Below, piece after piece: positions 1 to 5,050 of a stretch of 5,124 bases of DNA. Source of the stretch: Candidatus Aminicenantota bacterium (GTDB lineage Bacteria; Acidobacteriota; Aminicenantia; Aminicenantales; UBA4085); assembly GCA_003154255.1 (NCBI GenBank), contig PMCY01000110.1:15309-20432 (forward strand). Direction: 5' to 3'. Position 1 is the stretch's first letter; every line of letters starts with the position of its first letter. The notes under the pieces are model-generated. The model ran no database searches, was not told where the DNA came from, and saw only the letters and a list, made by a program, of their open reading frames with translations. Both the position numbers and the translations under genes were made by a program.

Positions 1-503
1 ATCATGGCCTCGGTATTGAAGCTGAAGAGCGTGCCGAGGCGGCTGACGGTCAGGGAAATGCCGAAGGCCAGGGCCAGCTCCTTGCCCTTGAACCACTTGG
101 ACATGAAGGCCATCTGGCTGACGACCAGCGACTCGGACCCCGCTCCGAACACCAGCCGCCCGGCGAAGAGCATGGTCCCGGACTTGGACAGGGCCACGAT
201 CAAGGCCCCCAGGACGACCAATAAGGAAAAAAGCAGGCTGGCCCGCCGCGTCCCCAGCTTGTCGGTCAAGACGCCGCCGAAGAAGACAATGGCGATGGCG
301 GCCAGGGAATAAGCCGAGTACAGGCTGCCGATCATCCCGGGCTGAAGATGGAGAGCCTGGATGAGGATGTTCTCGATGGCCCCGATGCTGTCATAGGCGA
401 AGTAGCTGCCGAATGTCAGGAGCGAAATGAACAGCAGCAGGGTGAAGCGGTAGGAGGCCTTGGAGGGATGGAAGGACCCGGCGGTCGCGGCGGAGTCGGT
501 CAT
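1..503 (-). CDS. MFSD1-like major facilitator superfamily transporter, N-terminal part (runs off left edge)
   Basis: Inner-membrane transporter of the major facilitator superfamily. The first 167 residues are visible and the rest lies beyond the window. Translation from ATG at 503 gives a short cytoplasmic N-terminus, a first helix around residues 20-38, and then the MFS motif A, GGVLTDKLGTRR (76-87), in the loop between helices 2 and 3. A motif-B-like GRLVFGAGSES follows at 115-125. The segments FGSYFAYD (31-38), KWFKGKEL (136-143) and SRLGT (154-158) strongly recall the MFSD1 family, whose mammalian member is a lysosomal dipeptide carrier. The bacterial substrate cannot be read from this and remains unknown. 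The start is supported by an AAAGGAA ribosome binding site at 509-515, five bases upstream. It lies 85 bases downstream of the small exported-protein gene on the same strand. Family membership is secure, and the MFSD1-like subgroup is a recognition from memory. Confidence 0.9.
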   Translation of the reverse strand, partial: MTDSAATAGSFHPSKASYRFTLLLFISLLTFGSYFAYDSIGAIENILIQALHLQPGMIGSLYSAYSLAAIAIVFFGGVLTDKLGTRRASLLFSLLVVLGALIVALSKSGTMLFAGRLVFGAGSESLVVSQMAFMSKWFKGKELALAFGISLTVSRLGTLFSFNTEAM

Positions 504-517
504 CGGCGTTCCTTTCG

Positions 518-580
518 AAAAAGTCCCCCGCGCCCGGGCCGTCGGGCAGAGCCGGGAGATTTTTCAGCGGCGGGCGCGGG
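518..580 (-). terminator. Possible terminator or structured intergenic RNA after the 135-residue gene
   Basis: A perfect 10-bp GC-only inverted repeat (arms 571-580 and 527-536, 34-base loop) is followed on the minus strand by GGAC and five T (518-522). Smaller hairpins compete with it: GCGGG/CCCGC at 576-588, directly after the stop codon, and GCCCG/CGGGC inside the loop. The long loop and short T-run make this a weaker terminator than the others here. It could instead be an attenuating leader for the transporter gene that starts at 503. Confidence 0.45.
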
Positions 581-588
581 ACACCCGC

Positions 589-996
589 TTATTTCTTGGT
601 GGCCGTCATCGAGGCCGTCATGCCCATGTCTTCGATGCTGATCGTGCCGACGAGCTTGCCGTCCTGGTATTTCATCTCGGACTTGGTCCCCCGTTCCGTT
701 CCATCGGGCGGCGTCGGAATCTTGCAGGCGAACTTCAGAACGGTTCCGTCCCATTCGATGGCCGTCAGGGGGATATTGGTGAACATGCCGCTCTGTTCGC
801 TCAGGGCGCCCTCGAGCTTGCCGTCGGTGGCCTTGAAAGCCAGGGTCAGGTAATAATTCTCTCCGCCGGCGTTGACTTCGACGGCCCAAGTGCCGACCAA
901 CTTGTCGGCCGCGGGTTTGTCTTGGGCGGCCAGGGGAAGACCCAGAGCCAGGATGAGAATCAGGGCGGGGGGAATCAGCCGGGACAACGATTTCAT
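589..996 (-). CDS. Small exported protein of unknown function, beta-rich
   Basis: A 135-residue protein starting at ATG 996 behind a near-perfect AGGAGGT ribosome binding site (1001-1007), four bases upstream. Residues 1-24 form a classical signal peptide: positively charged start, Leu/Ile-rich core and AA before a probable cleavage at LAA/QD, so the mature protein should be periplasmic or outside the cell. The mature part (about 110 residues) alternates short hydrophobic and polar stretches with Gly turns. It begins KLVGTWAVEV near residue 32, has a repeated DGKLxG element (DGKLEG, DGKLVG) and ends MTASMTATKK. This resembles the lipocalin-like all-beta modules common as small exported proteins in Acidobacteria-type genomes, but I recognise no named family and assign no function. 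It has its own upstream spacer after the lipoprotein terminator. Coding status is well supported by start, ribosome binding site and signal peptide. Confidence 0.85.
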   Translation of the reverse strand: MKSLSRLIPPALILILALGLPLAAQDKPAADKLVGTWAVEVNAGGENYYLTLAFKATDGKLEGALSEQSGMFTNIPLTAIEWDGTVLKFACKIPTPPDGTERGTKSEMKYQDGKLVGTISIEDMGMTASMTATKK

Positions 997-1007
997 CGGA
1001 ACCTCCT

Positions 1008-1151
1008 GCTCACGGACGTGAAAAAGGACTTGCGAGCGAACATAGTTTCCATGGAACGGGCTTGGAGATCAAGGCCTATCTCGGAATTCCAGGCGAAAGG
1101 TTTTAATTTCCTGGGGCCCGATCCTCATGCCCATGGACGGCCTCCCGGACC
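1008..1151 (-). other. Intergenic region expected to hold the promoter of the 135-residue gene
   Basis: This stretch lies between the lipoprotein terminator and the ribosome binding site of the next gene, so the downstream gene probably has its promoter here. I found no convincing -35/-10 pair. A TATGTT hexamer (1036-1041 region) has no matching -35 at the usual spacing, and TTGATC lies about 22 bases from it, which is too far. No sigma-54 element is visible. No open reading frame with a ribosome binding site is seen. Confidence 0.4.
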
Positions 1152-1187
1152 AAAAAAAGAGCCGATTCCCTCATCGGGAACCGGCTC
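1152..1187 (-). terminator. Rho-independent terminator of the lipoprotein gene
   Basis: On the minus strand a GC-rich hairpin is followed directly by seven T (1152-1158). The stem pairs 1182-1187 with 1159-1164 (6 bp) and 1176-1180 with 1166-1170 (5 bp), with one A/C mismatch and a 5-base loop. It lies about 70 bases after the TGA at 1258. A second perfect 6-bp hairpin with a 4-base loop (1209-1224) sits between the stop codon and this terminator and has no T-run of its own. Confidence 0.9.
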
Positions 1188-1257
1188 CGGTCTGTTTCTC
1201 GGCGTCCGCTCCGCCCGCGCGGAGGGGGCCGTTCAATCGCTTCCGCTCCCCGCCGCC

Positions 1258-2040
1258 TCAGTAGAGGCCGGCAAAGACAACGTCGGCGTGGAAGACTTCC
1301 TTGGACTTGGCCCGCTGGTTGACGGGCACGCTTTCCTTGATGTTCAGGTAAAAGTCGAACTTGTCGAAGAGACGCAGCTTTTTCAGATAATAGCTGGCGT
1401 ATTCGGAAATGTTGTCGACGATGATTTTGGCCGATTCGGCGTCTTTGTCGCCCAGGACGGATAAGATGGCCGGTTTGCCTTCGGCGCCGGGGATGAACTT
1501 GGCCCGAACTTTGACCTTGCCTTTGCCTTCCCAGTCGGCGCTCTTCGTGATATTGCTGATTTTCAAAGCGGCGAATTCGCTCCGGCCTTTCTGGCTGAAG
1601 TAATCCGGAGGAGCGTTCTTATCGGCAGCGGTGTAGACGCTCTTGAATTGGTTCAAGCCTGTTTTAGCCGCGTCACGGAGCGTTCCCGCTTCTTGCACCT
1701 CGATGGACTGGGCCAACAGGAGAGACGGGGTTTCGCGGTTGAATTCGACCTTCAGCTTGACATCTTTGTCCAGCAGCGTGGCCGCGTCGAAATTGCCGCT
1801 CACGGCGATATCGAAACCGGGCATCTGGGCCACATAGAAATACTTGCCCAGGGCGCTCTTGACCTGGCCGGTGACGTCATTCAGGCCTTCCTTGATGGCC
1901 ATTTCCTGGGACACGGGCTCGGCTTTTTCGGAGGCCGCGCCTTCCTTGGCTTTGGAGGAGCAGGCGACCGTGGACGTCAGGATGAGGGCGGCGGTCAAAA
2001 GGCCAAGAGATAAAATTCCGGCGGTTTTTTTGAAGGACAT
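1258..2040 (-). CDS. Putative lipoprotein of unknown function
   Basis: A 260-residue protein. I place the start at ATG 2040 (MSFKK) because a GGAGGT ribosome binding site lies at 2048-2053, seven bases upstream; an in-frame ATG at 2055 overlaps that site and is unlikely to be used. Residues 1-26 form a signal peptide with a Lys pair, a Leu/Ala-rich core and a lipobox-like STVAC, giving Cys27 as the probable lipidated residue. The -3 residue is Thr rather than the usual Leu, a mild departure. Residues 28-46 form a charged Ala/Lys/Glu linker (SSKAKEGAASEKAEP), typical after a lipidation site. The remainder is mixed alpha/beta, with a hydrophilic beta-like section (VKLKVEFNRE, KVKVRAKFIPG) and a helical section near the C-terminus (SEYASYYLKKLRLFDKF). 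I recognise no family. The gene has its own sigma-70-like promoter and strong terminator, so it is probably monocistronic. Membrane anchoring is inferred from the lipobox. Confidence 0.85.
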   Translation of the reverse strand: MSFKKTAGILSLGLLTAALILTSTVACSSKAKEGAASEKAEPVSQEMAIKEGLNDVTGQVKSALGKYFYVAQMPGFDIAVSGNFDAATLLDKDVKLKVEFNRETPSLLLAQSIEVQEAGTLRDAAKTGLNQFKSVYTAADKNAPPDYFSQKGRSEFAALKISNITKSADWEGKGKVKVRAKFIPGAEGKPAILSVLGDKDAESAKIIVDNISEYASYYLKKLRLFDKFDFYLNIKESVPVNQRAKSKEVFHADVVFAGLY

Positions 2041-2047
2041 GACGGAT

Positions 2048-2053
2048 ACCTCC
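2048..2053 (-). promoter_or_regulatory. Ribosome binding site deciding the lipoprotein start
   Basis: GGAGGT on the minus strand, seven bases before ATG 2040. It overlaps the upstream in-frame ATG (2053-2055), so the shorter protein is the likely product. Confidence 0.8.
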
Positions 2054-2088
2054 ATATTCGATCTTCCGAACGGATGAAAGAGGGATAT

Positions 2089-2117
2089 TTTATACCATTG
2101 AAAACGCGAAATGTAAA
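2089..2117 (-). promoter_or_regulatory. Sigma-70-type promoter of the lipoprotein gene
   Basis: Minus-strand TTTACA (2112-2117, five of six to TTGACA) and TATAAA (2089-2094, five of six to TATAAT) are separated by exactly 17 bases. Transcription should start near 2082, giving a leader of about 40 bases before ATG 2040 that contains the GGAGGT site. It lies just downstream of the preceding gene's terminator, as expected for an independent transcription unit. Confidence 0.8.
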
Positions 2118-2132
2118 GCAGGAGGCGGGCTT

Positions 2133-2175
2133 AAAAAGGACCGGCCGGGCGCCGCTCTCGAAGGCGCCCGGCCGG
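2133..2175 (-). terminator. Rho-independent terminator of the FecR/Trp-rich gene
   Basis: A perfect 13-bp all-GC inverted repeat (arms 2163-2175 and 2141-2153) with a 9-base loop is followed on the minus strand by TCC and five T (2133-2137 region). It begins about 33 bases after the stop codon at 2208. The opposite orientation has no T-run, so it serves the minus-strand gene. Confidence 0.85.
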
Positions 2176-2207
2176 CGGATCTATGTGGAAAAGGAGGCTT
2201 AAGACGC

Positions 2208-4079
2208 CTATCTCCGGTGTACGGACCCGCCGGAGCTCCGGCCCGAGGATGAAGACGAGGAGCTGCGGGAAGAGCCGGAGGATGAACGGGACGGAGAGCT
2301 ATAGCTGCGGGACGAGGACCCGGAACCGGAATTCCGCGAAGGAGCGCTATAGCTGCGCGAAGGGGCATTGTACGAACGGGAGGAGTCGGTGCTCCGCGAT
2401 GGAGAGCTATAGTTGCGTGACGGAGCACTGGAGGAGCTGCGGGAGGGGGAAGACGAGCGGGACGGGTAGCTCCGCATCGACGAGGACGCTCCGTTATTGG
2501 AACGGCCGGTCGTCGAGCGCGAGATCGAACCCGAGGACGAGGAGGTCCGCCCGCTGCCGCTGAACTCGCGGATGCGCCGGGCATTCGAAGACGTTGAACC
2601 GTTCGTCGAAAGGCTCCGGGAGGACGAGCCCGCCACGCCGCCGCGGACGGCAGGCTGGGACCTCATCAGACCCCCCTGGGAGTTCCCGCCGGAGGGATAG
2701 CTGTGGATCTGGCGGCCGGTGTTTCCGGAGATGCTTTCCCGGCTGCGGATACCCAAGCCCCCGCCCAGGGTCCCGTTGCCGCTGTAGCCGCGGCCGACCG
2801 AGCGGAGGTTCTGCCGGCCCAGGACGGAAGCGGCCCGGGTGGCGATACCGTCGCCGCGATTGAGGTTCGGACGGATATTGGGCTGATTGACGCCCAGGCT
2901 GATCCGGTCGACGCGGCCGCGGAGGCGGTCGGCGCCCAAGGCGGAGCGGCCGATATTGCGGTCCCAAAGCCGGTTGCGGTCAACCATGGTCATGCTCCGG
3001 GCGAAGTGGCCGTAGTTGTAGTAATCACCCCGCCCATAGCGGCCGTAGAAGCGATTGTTATAGATGACGCCCGGATAGCCCCAGTAGCTCAGCGGGCACC
3101 AGCCGACGTAGTAGTCATCGTTCCACCAATTCACCCAGGCCGGGCCCCAACCCCAATGGTCCCGGGGAATCCAATACCAGCCTAAATTGTCGCCCCAGCC
3201 CCAGCGGCCATAATGATGCGTGGCCCAGCCCCAGGAATCCGAGGAAACCCAGGTCCAGCCGATGATGGGATACCAGACCCAACGGCCGGACGAATACGGA
3301 CGCCAGTCGGAGCTGACGCCGCGCGGCACCCAGACATTTCCGTATTCCGCTTCATTGACCCAGCTGCCGTTCTCACTGAGCTCGTTTTCATAGTCGGAGT
3401 ATTCCGCCGGCAGATAGGTCTGTCCCGTCGGGCGGGCGTAGCTGCCGTCGCGGGTATCGTTCCAACCGCCGAAATCGTCGCGGCTGGCCGAAAGCGAGCC
3501 GGCCTCGGACGTGAATCGGCCGTTGGCGGCGACGATCCGGTGTCCGTCGTCGATCGCCACCGAGCCCTCCTCACCGGCCGCCTCGGCCGATCCGGAGAGA
3601 ACACTGAACTCGGTTTCGCGGTTTTCCCTCACATCGACGCGGTAGGAACCCGCGGTCAGAAGATAGAACGAGGCGTCGGGCGTATGGACCTCGAAGTTTT
3701 TGGCCCGATCAAGGGTTTGCACGCGCAGGTAGATGCTGCCGGCCAAGACGTGCAGCTTGGTCGGATCGCCGTCCCGGCCGGGCAGATTGACCAGATCGAC
3801 CTGGGTATCGTTGTCCAGGCGCAGGTAATTGTGGAGGCCCAACTGGATCTCCAGGCGGCCGGCGCGGCTGCCGATCTTATCGCCTTGAACGACGACCAGG
3901 TTGATTTCGCCTTTTTCATAGCCCAGGTCCTGGGCCCTTTGAACATAAACGTCACCCTGGACATAGCTCATCCGAGTGTAGCTTCGATCATAATAAGTCG
4001 TGGCTTGGCCGAAGGCGAGGAACGGAAAGACCAAGGCCAGCGCCGTCATGATGCCCCACAGTCTGTTCATGGTTCTCAT
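2208..4079 (-). CDS. Secreted FecR-domain protein with Trp-rich DUF6600-like domain and Ser/Arg-rich tail
   Basis: A 623-residue protein. The start is set at ATG 4079 (MRTMNRLW) by AGGAG at 4087-4091, seven bases upstream, and by a sigma-54 promoter just before it; longer in-frame starts would lie upstream of the transcription start. Residues 1-24 are a signal peptide (probable cleavage AFG/Q). Residues about 37-190 look like a FecR domain, with MSYVQGDVYV, the LHNYLRLDNDTQVDL stretch, and FEVHTPDASFYLLTAGSYRV, which matches the family's usual 'pGsYrv' core. Residues 240-333 contain 20 Trp in 94 residues (WRPYSSGRWVW, GWTWVSSDSWGW, HYGRWGWG), the pattern of DUF6600-type proteins. Residues 334-484 are Gly/Arg/Asn-rich, and 485-623 are nearly half Ser. 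FecR domains are classically signal regulators next to FecI sigma factors, but no transmembrane helix or sigma factor is visible here, so a surface, matrix or scaffold role is more likely. This is inference. It lies between two terminators and is probably monocistronic. Confidence 0.88.
   Translation of the reverse strand: MRTMNRLWGIMTALALVFPFLAFGQATTYYDRSYTRMSYVQGDVYVQRAQDLGYEKGEINLVVVQGDKIGSRAGRLEIQLGLHNYLRLDNDTQVDLVNLPGRDGDPTKLHVLAGSIYLRVQTLDRAKNFEVHTPDASFYLLTAGSYRVDVRENRETEFSVLSGSAEAAGEEGSVAIDDGHRIVAANGRFTSEAGSLSASRDDFGGWNDTRDGSYARPTGQTYLPAEYSDYENELSENGSWVNEAEYGNVWVPRGVSSDWRPYSSGRWVWYPIIGWTWVSSDSWGWATHHYGRWGWGDNLGWYWIPRDHWGWGPAWVNWWNDDYYVGWCPLSYWGYPGVIYNNRFYGRYGRGDYYNYGHFARSMTMVDRNRLWDRNIGRSALGADRLRGRVDRISLGVNQPNIRPNLNRGDGIATRAASVLGRQNLRSVGRGYSGNGTLGGGLGIRSRESISGNTGRQIHSYPSGGNSQGGLMRSQPAVRGGVAGSSSRSLSTNGSTSSNARRIREFSGSGRTSSSSGSISRSTTGRSNNGASSSMRSYPSRSSSPSRSSSSAPSRNYSSPSRSTDSSRSYNAPSRSYSAPSRNSGSGSSSRSYSSPSRSSSGSSRSSSSSSSGRSSGGSVHRR
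2211..2627 (-). repeat. Low-complexity Ser/Arg tail of the FecR protein (degenerate SPSRSYS-type repeats)
   Basis: Codes for residues 485-623. I count 67 Ser and 21 Arg in 139 residues. Units such as APSRNYS, SPSRS, APSRSYS and SPSRSSS recur, and from residue 541 to 614 an Arg appears about every seven residues (541, 547, 555, 562, 568, 575, 582, 591, 598, 605, 614). It is presumably disordered and very basic. The other reading frames over this stretch give only Arg/Pro-rich shadow translations. Confidence 0.8.
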
Positions 4080-4086
4080 GGTTTTT

Positions 4087-4091
4087 CTCCT
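4087..4091 (-). promoter_or_regulatory. Ribosome binding site of the FecR/Trp-rich gene
   Basis: AGGAG followed by AAAAACC and ATG at 4079. It lies just inside the transcript predicted from the sigma-54 promoter (start near 4096) and excludes the longer upstream starts. Confidence 0.75.
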
Positions 4092-4106
4092 ATCAACCTT
4101 TATTAA

Positions 4107-4123
4107 AGCAACTTCCGTGCCAA
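4107..4123 (-). promoter_or_regulatory. Sigma-54 (RpoN) -24/-12 promoter of the FecR/Trp-rich gene
   Basis: The minus strand reads TTGGCACGGAAGTTGCT, a full match to the RpoN consensus TTGGCACG-N4-TTGCW. The invariant GG lies at 4121-4120 and the GC at 4109-4108, with the required 10 bases between them. The expected start is near 4096, leaving about 17 bases of leader that contain AGGAG at the right distance from ATG 4079. Sigma-54 promoters need an enhancer-binding ATPase, so the gene should be tightly switched by an activator encoded elsewhere. Confidence 0.88.
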
Positions 4124-4164
4124 GCGAGTTACGCCTGAAAAGAGTAAATATCGAGGCGAAACCC

Positions 4165-4180
4165 GTCCTGATTAGAGGAC
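4165..4180. promoter_or_regulatory. Candidate activator site (inverted repeat) upstream of the sigma-54 promoter
   Basis: GTCCT-N6-AGGAC, a perfect 5-bp inverted repeat centred about 76 bases upstream of the predicted start at 4096. This is within the range where enhancer-binding proteins usually bind. A second, looser inverted pair (CGCCT at 4132-4136, AGGCG at 4154-4158) lies nearer the promoter. Assignment is by position and symmetry only. Confidence 0.35.
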
Positions 4181-4200
4181 AGCTGCTTTCCGGGACCAAT

Positions 4201-4245
4201 AAAAAACCCCCGCCCTCATCTCGATAAGAGACAAGGAACGGGGGT
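4201..4245 (-). terminator. Rho-independent terminator of the Spy/CpxP-like gene
   Basis: On the minus strand ACCCCCG (4239-4245) pairs with CGGGGGT (4206-4212). Additional inner pairing (4234-4236 with 4214-4216; 4228-4231 with 4219-4222) extends the imperfect hairpin, and six T follow (4201-4206). It starts about 20 bases after the stop codon at 4268 and separates this gene from the sigma-54-controlled gene downstream. Confidence 0.88.
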
Positions 4246-4267
4246 GGAGCAGAGAGCTTGTTTTGCT

Positions 4268-5038
4268 TTACTTCTTGATTTCGGGGCTCTTGGCCTCGGG
4301 AGCTTTATCGTTCAACGGGGTCCGCCCGTGCTGACCGCCGGGACGACGCATCATCGGGGACTTGCCGGCGCCGAAGTGACGGCCCATCGGACCGAACCCG
4401 AACATGCCGCCTCGGGGCATGAATCGCTGCATCATCATTCTCATGCGCATGCCCAAGCGCATCAAAGGCCCGCGCATCATCATGCCGCGTCCAAGACCCA
4501 TTCCGCCGGGACCGCCCATCCGGCCGGGCATGAACCCGCCCATCCGGCCGCGTCCCATGAAGCCACCCATTTGACCGCGGCCCATGAATCCGCCCATACG
4601 GCCGGGACCCATGGCCATCCCTTCGCGATTCCTCATCTTCTGGAGCTGTTCCGGGGTGAAGATCTTCTCCATGTCCTTGCGGTTCTTGAACTGGGCCTTG
4701 GCCCGGTCGGCTTGGAGCTTGAACATCTGGTCAATCAGGCCATTGACCTTGTTGGGGTCGGCCTTGTCGTCCTTTTGCAGGGCCTGCATGTCCGTGCGAA
4801 CTTTCTTCATCTGTTCGGAAAAGGCCTTGTTCTCATCCTCCCGGGTCTTGCGGAATTCCTTCAGCCTGGCCTCCTGCTCGGGGGTCAGCTGGAGGGAGTC
4901 TTTGATCCTGGACAACGGTCCCTGAGCCACCGGTTTATCGGGTTTGGCCGGCACGGGGGCGGCCTTGTCTTGGGCAAAAGCGCTCAACCCGAAGGCGGCC
5001 AACGCGACGATGGCGATCGCCGCAAAATATTTTTTCAT
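4268..5038 (-). CDS. Spy/CpxP-like periplasmic LTxxQ-motif protein with Met/Gly/Arg-rich tail
   Basis: A 256-residue protein from ATG 5038, behind a perfect AGGAGGT (5044-5050) five bases upstream. Residues 1-22 are a signal peptide with probable cleavage AFA/QD. After a Pro/Lys linker (23-40), residues 41-137 are strongly helical and charged and carry two motifs typical of the Spy/CpxP/ZraP group: LTPEQ at 51-55 and FTPEQ at 127-131. Members of that group are periplasmic chaperones or metal-stress sensors. Residues 141-230 are unusual: 24 Met in 90 residues with many Gly and Arg and no Cys, including a nine-residue repeat. A short Lys/Glu/Pro-rich end follows (241-256). At 256 residues it is well above the usual 150-170 of the family, the excess being this tail. 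Met-rich stretches bind Cu(I) or Ag(I) in some periplasmic proteins, so metal binding is a reasonable inference but not shown. It is followed by its own terminator. Confidence 0.85.
   Translation of the reverse strand: MKKYFAAIAIVALAAFGLSAFAQDKAAPVPAKPDKPVAQGPLSRIKDSLQLTPEQEARLKEFRKTREDENKAFSEQMKKVRTDMQALQKDDKADPNKVNGLIDQMFKLQADRAKAQFKNRKDMEKIFTPEQLQKMRNREGMAMGPGRMGGFMGRGQMGGFMGRGRMGGFMPGRMGGPGGMGLGRGMMMRGPLMRLGMRMRMMMQRFMPRGGMFGFGPMGRHFGAGKSPMMRRPGGQHGRTPLNDKAPEAKSPEIKK
4511..4597 (-). repeat. Tandem nine-residue Met-Gly repeat within the Spy/CpxP-like tail
   Basis: MGGFM recurs at residues 148-152, 157-161 and 166-170, an exact 27-base period, followed by a partial copy MGG at 174-176. Linkers are GRGQ, GRGR and PGR. 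The DNA copies differ at several third positions, so the duplication is not recent or has been held at protein level. Confidence 0.75.
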
Positions 5039-5050
5039 GGTGGACCTCCT

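Noticed and set aside
460..1464. Long plus-strand open frame of 334 codons
   Set aside because: It crosses two minus-strand genes, their intergenic region and a minus-strand terminator, and has no ribosome binding site. It is a GC-rich antisense shadow.
2041..2055. Five-residue-longer start for the lipoprotein at 2055
   Set aside because: That ATG overlaps the GGAGGT that serves ATG 2040 and has no ribosome binding site of its own.
2090..2584. Minus-strand Pro/Arg/Ala-rich frame of 164 codons overlapping the Ser/Arg tail
   Set aside because: It is a frame-shifted reading of the low-complexity tail that continues through the terminator into the next promoter. It has no ribosome binding site.
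3213..4106. Plus-strand open frame of 297 codons antisense to the FecR gene
   Set aside because: The opposite frame codes a signal peptide, FecR core and Trp-rich domain with promoter and ribosome binding site. The plus-strand frame has none of these and runs into the leader of the minus-strand gene.
4090..4123. Sigma-70 reading of the FecR upstream region (TTGGCA as -35, TAATAA as -10)
   Set aside because: The spacing between TTGGCA and TAATAA is too short (about 13 bases), while the sigma-54 match is complete with correct spacing.
4080..4199. Upstream extension of the FecR protein to an ATG at 4199
   Set aside because: It would place coding sequence over and upstream of the sigma-54 promoter and bury the signal peptide 40 residues inside. 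The start at 4079 has the ribosome binding site.
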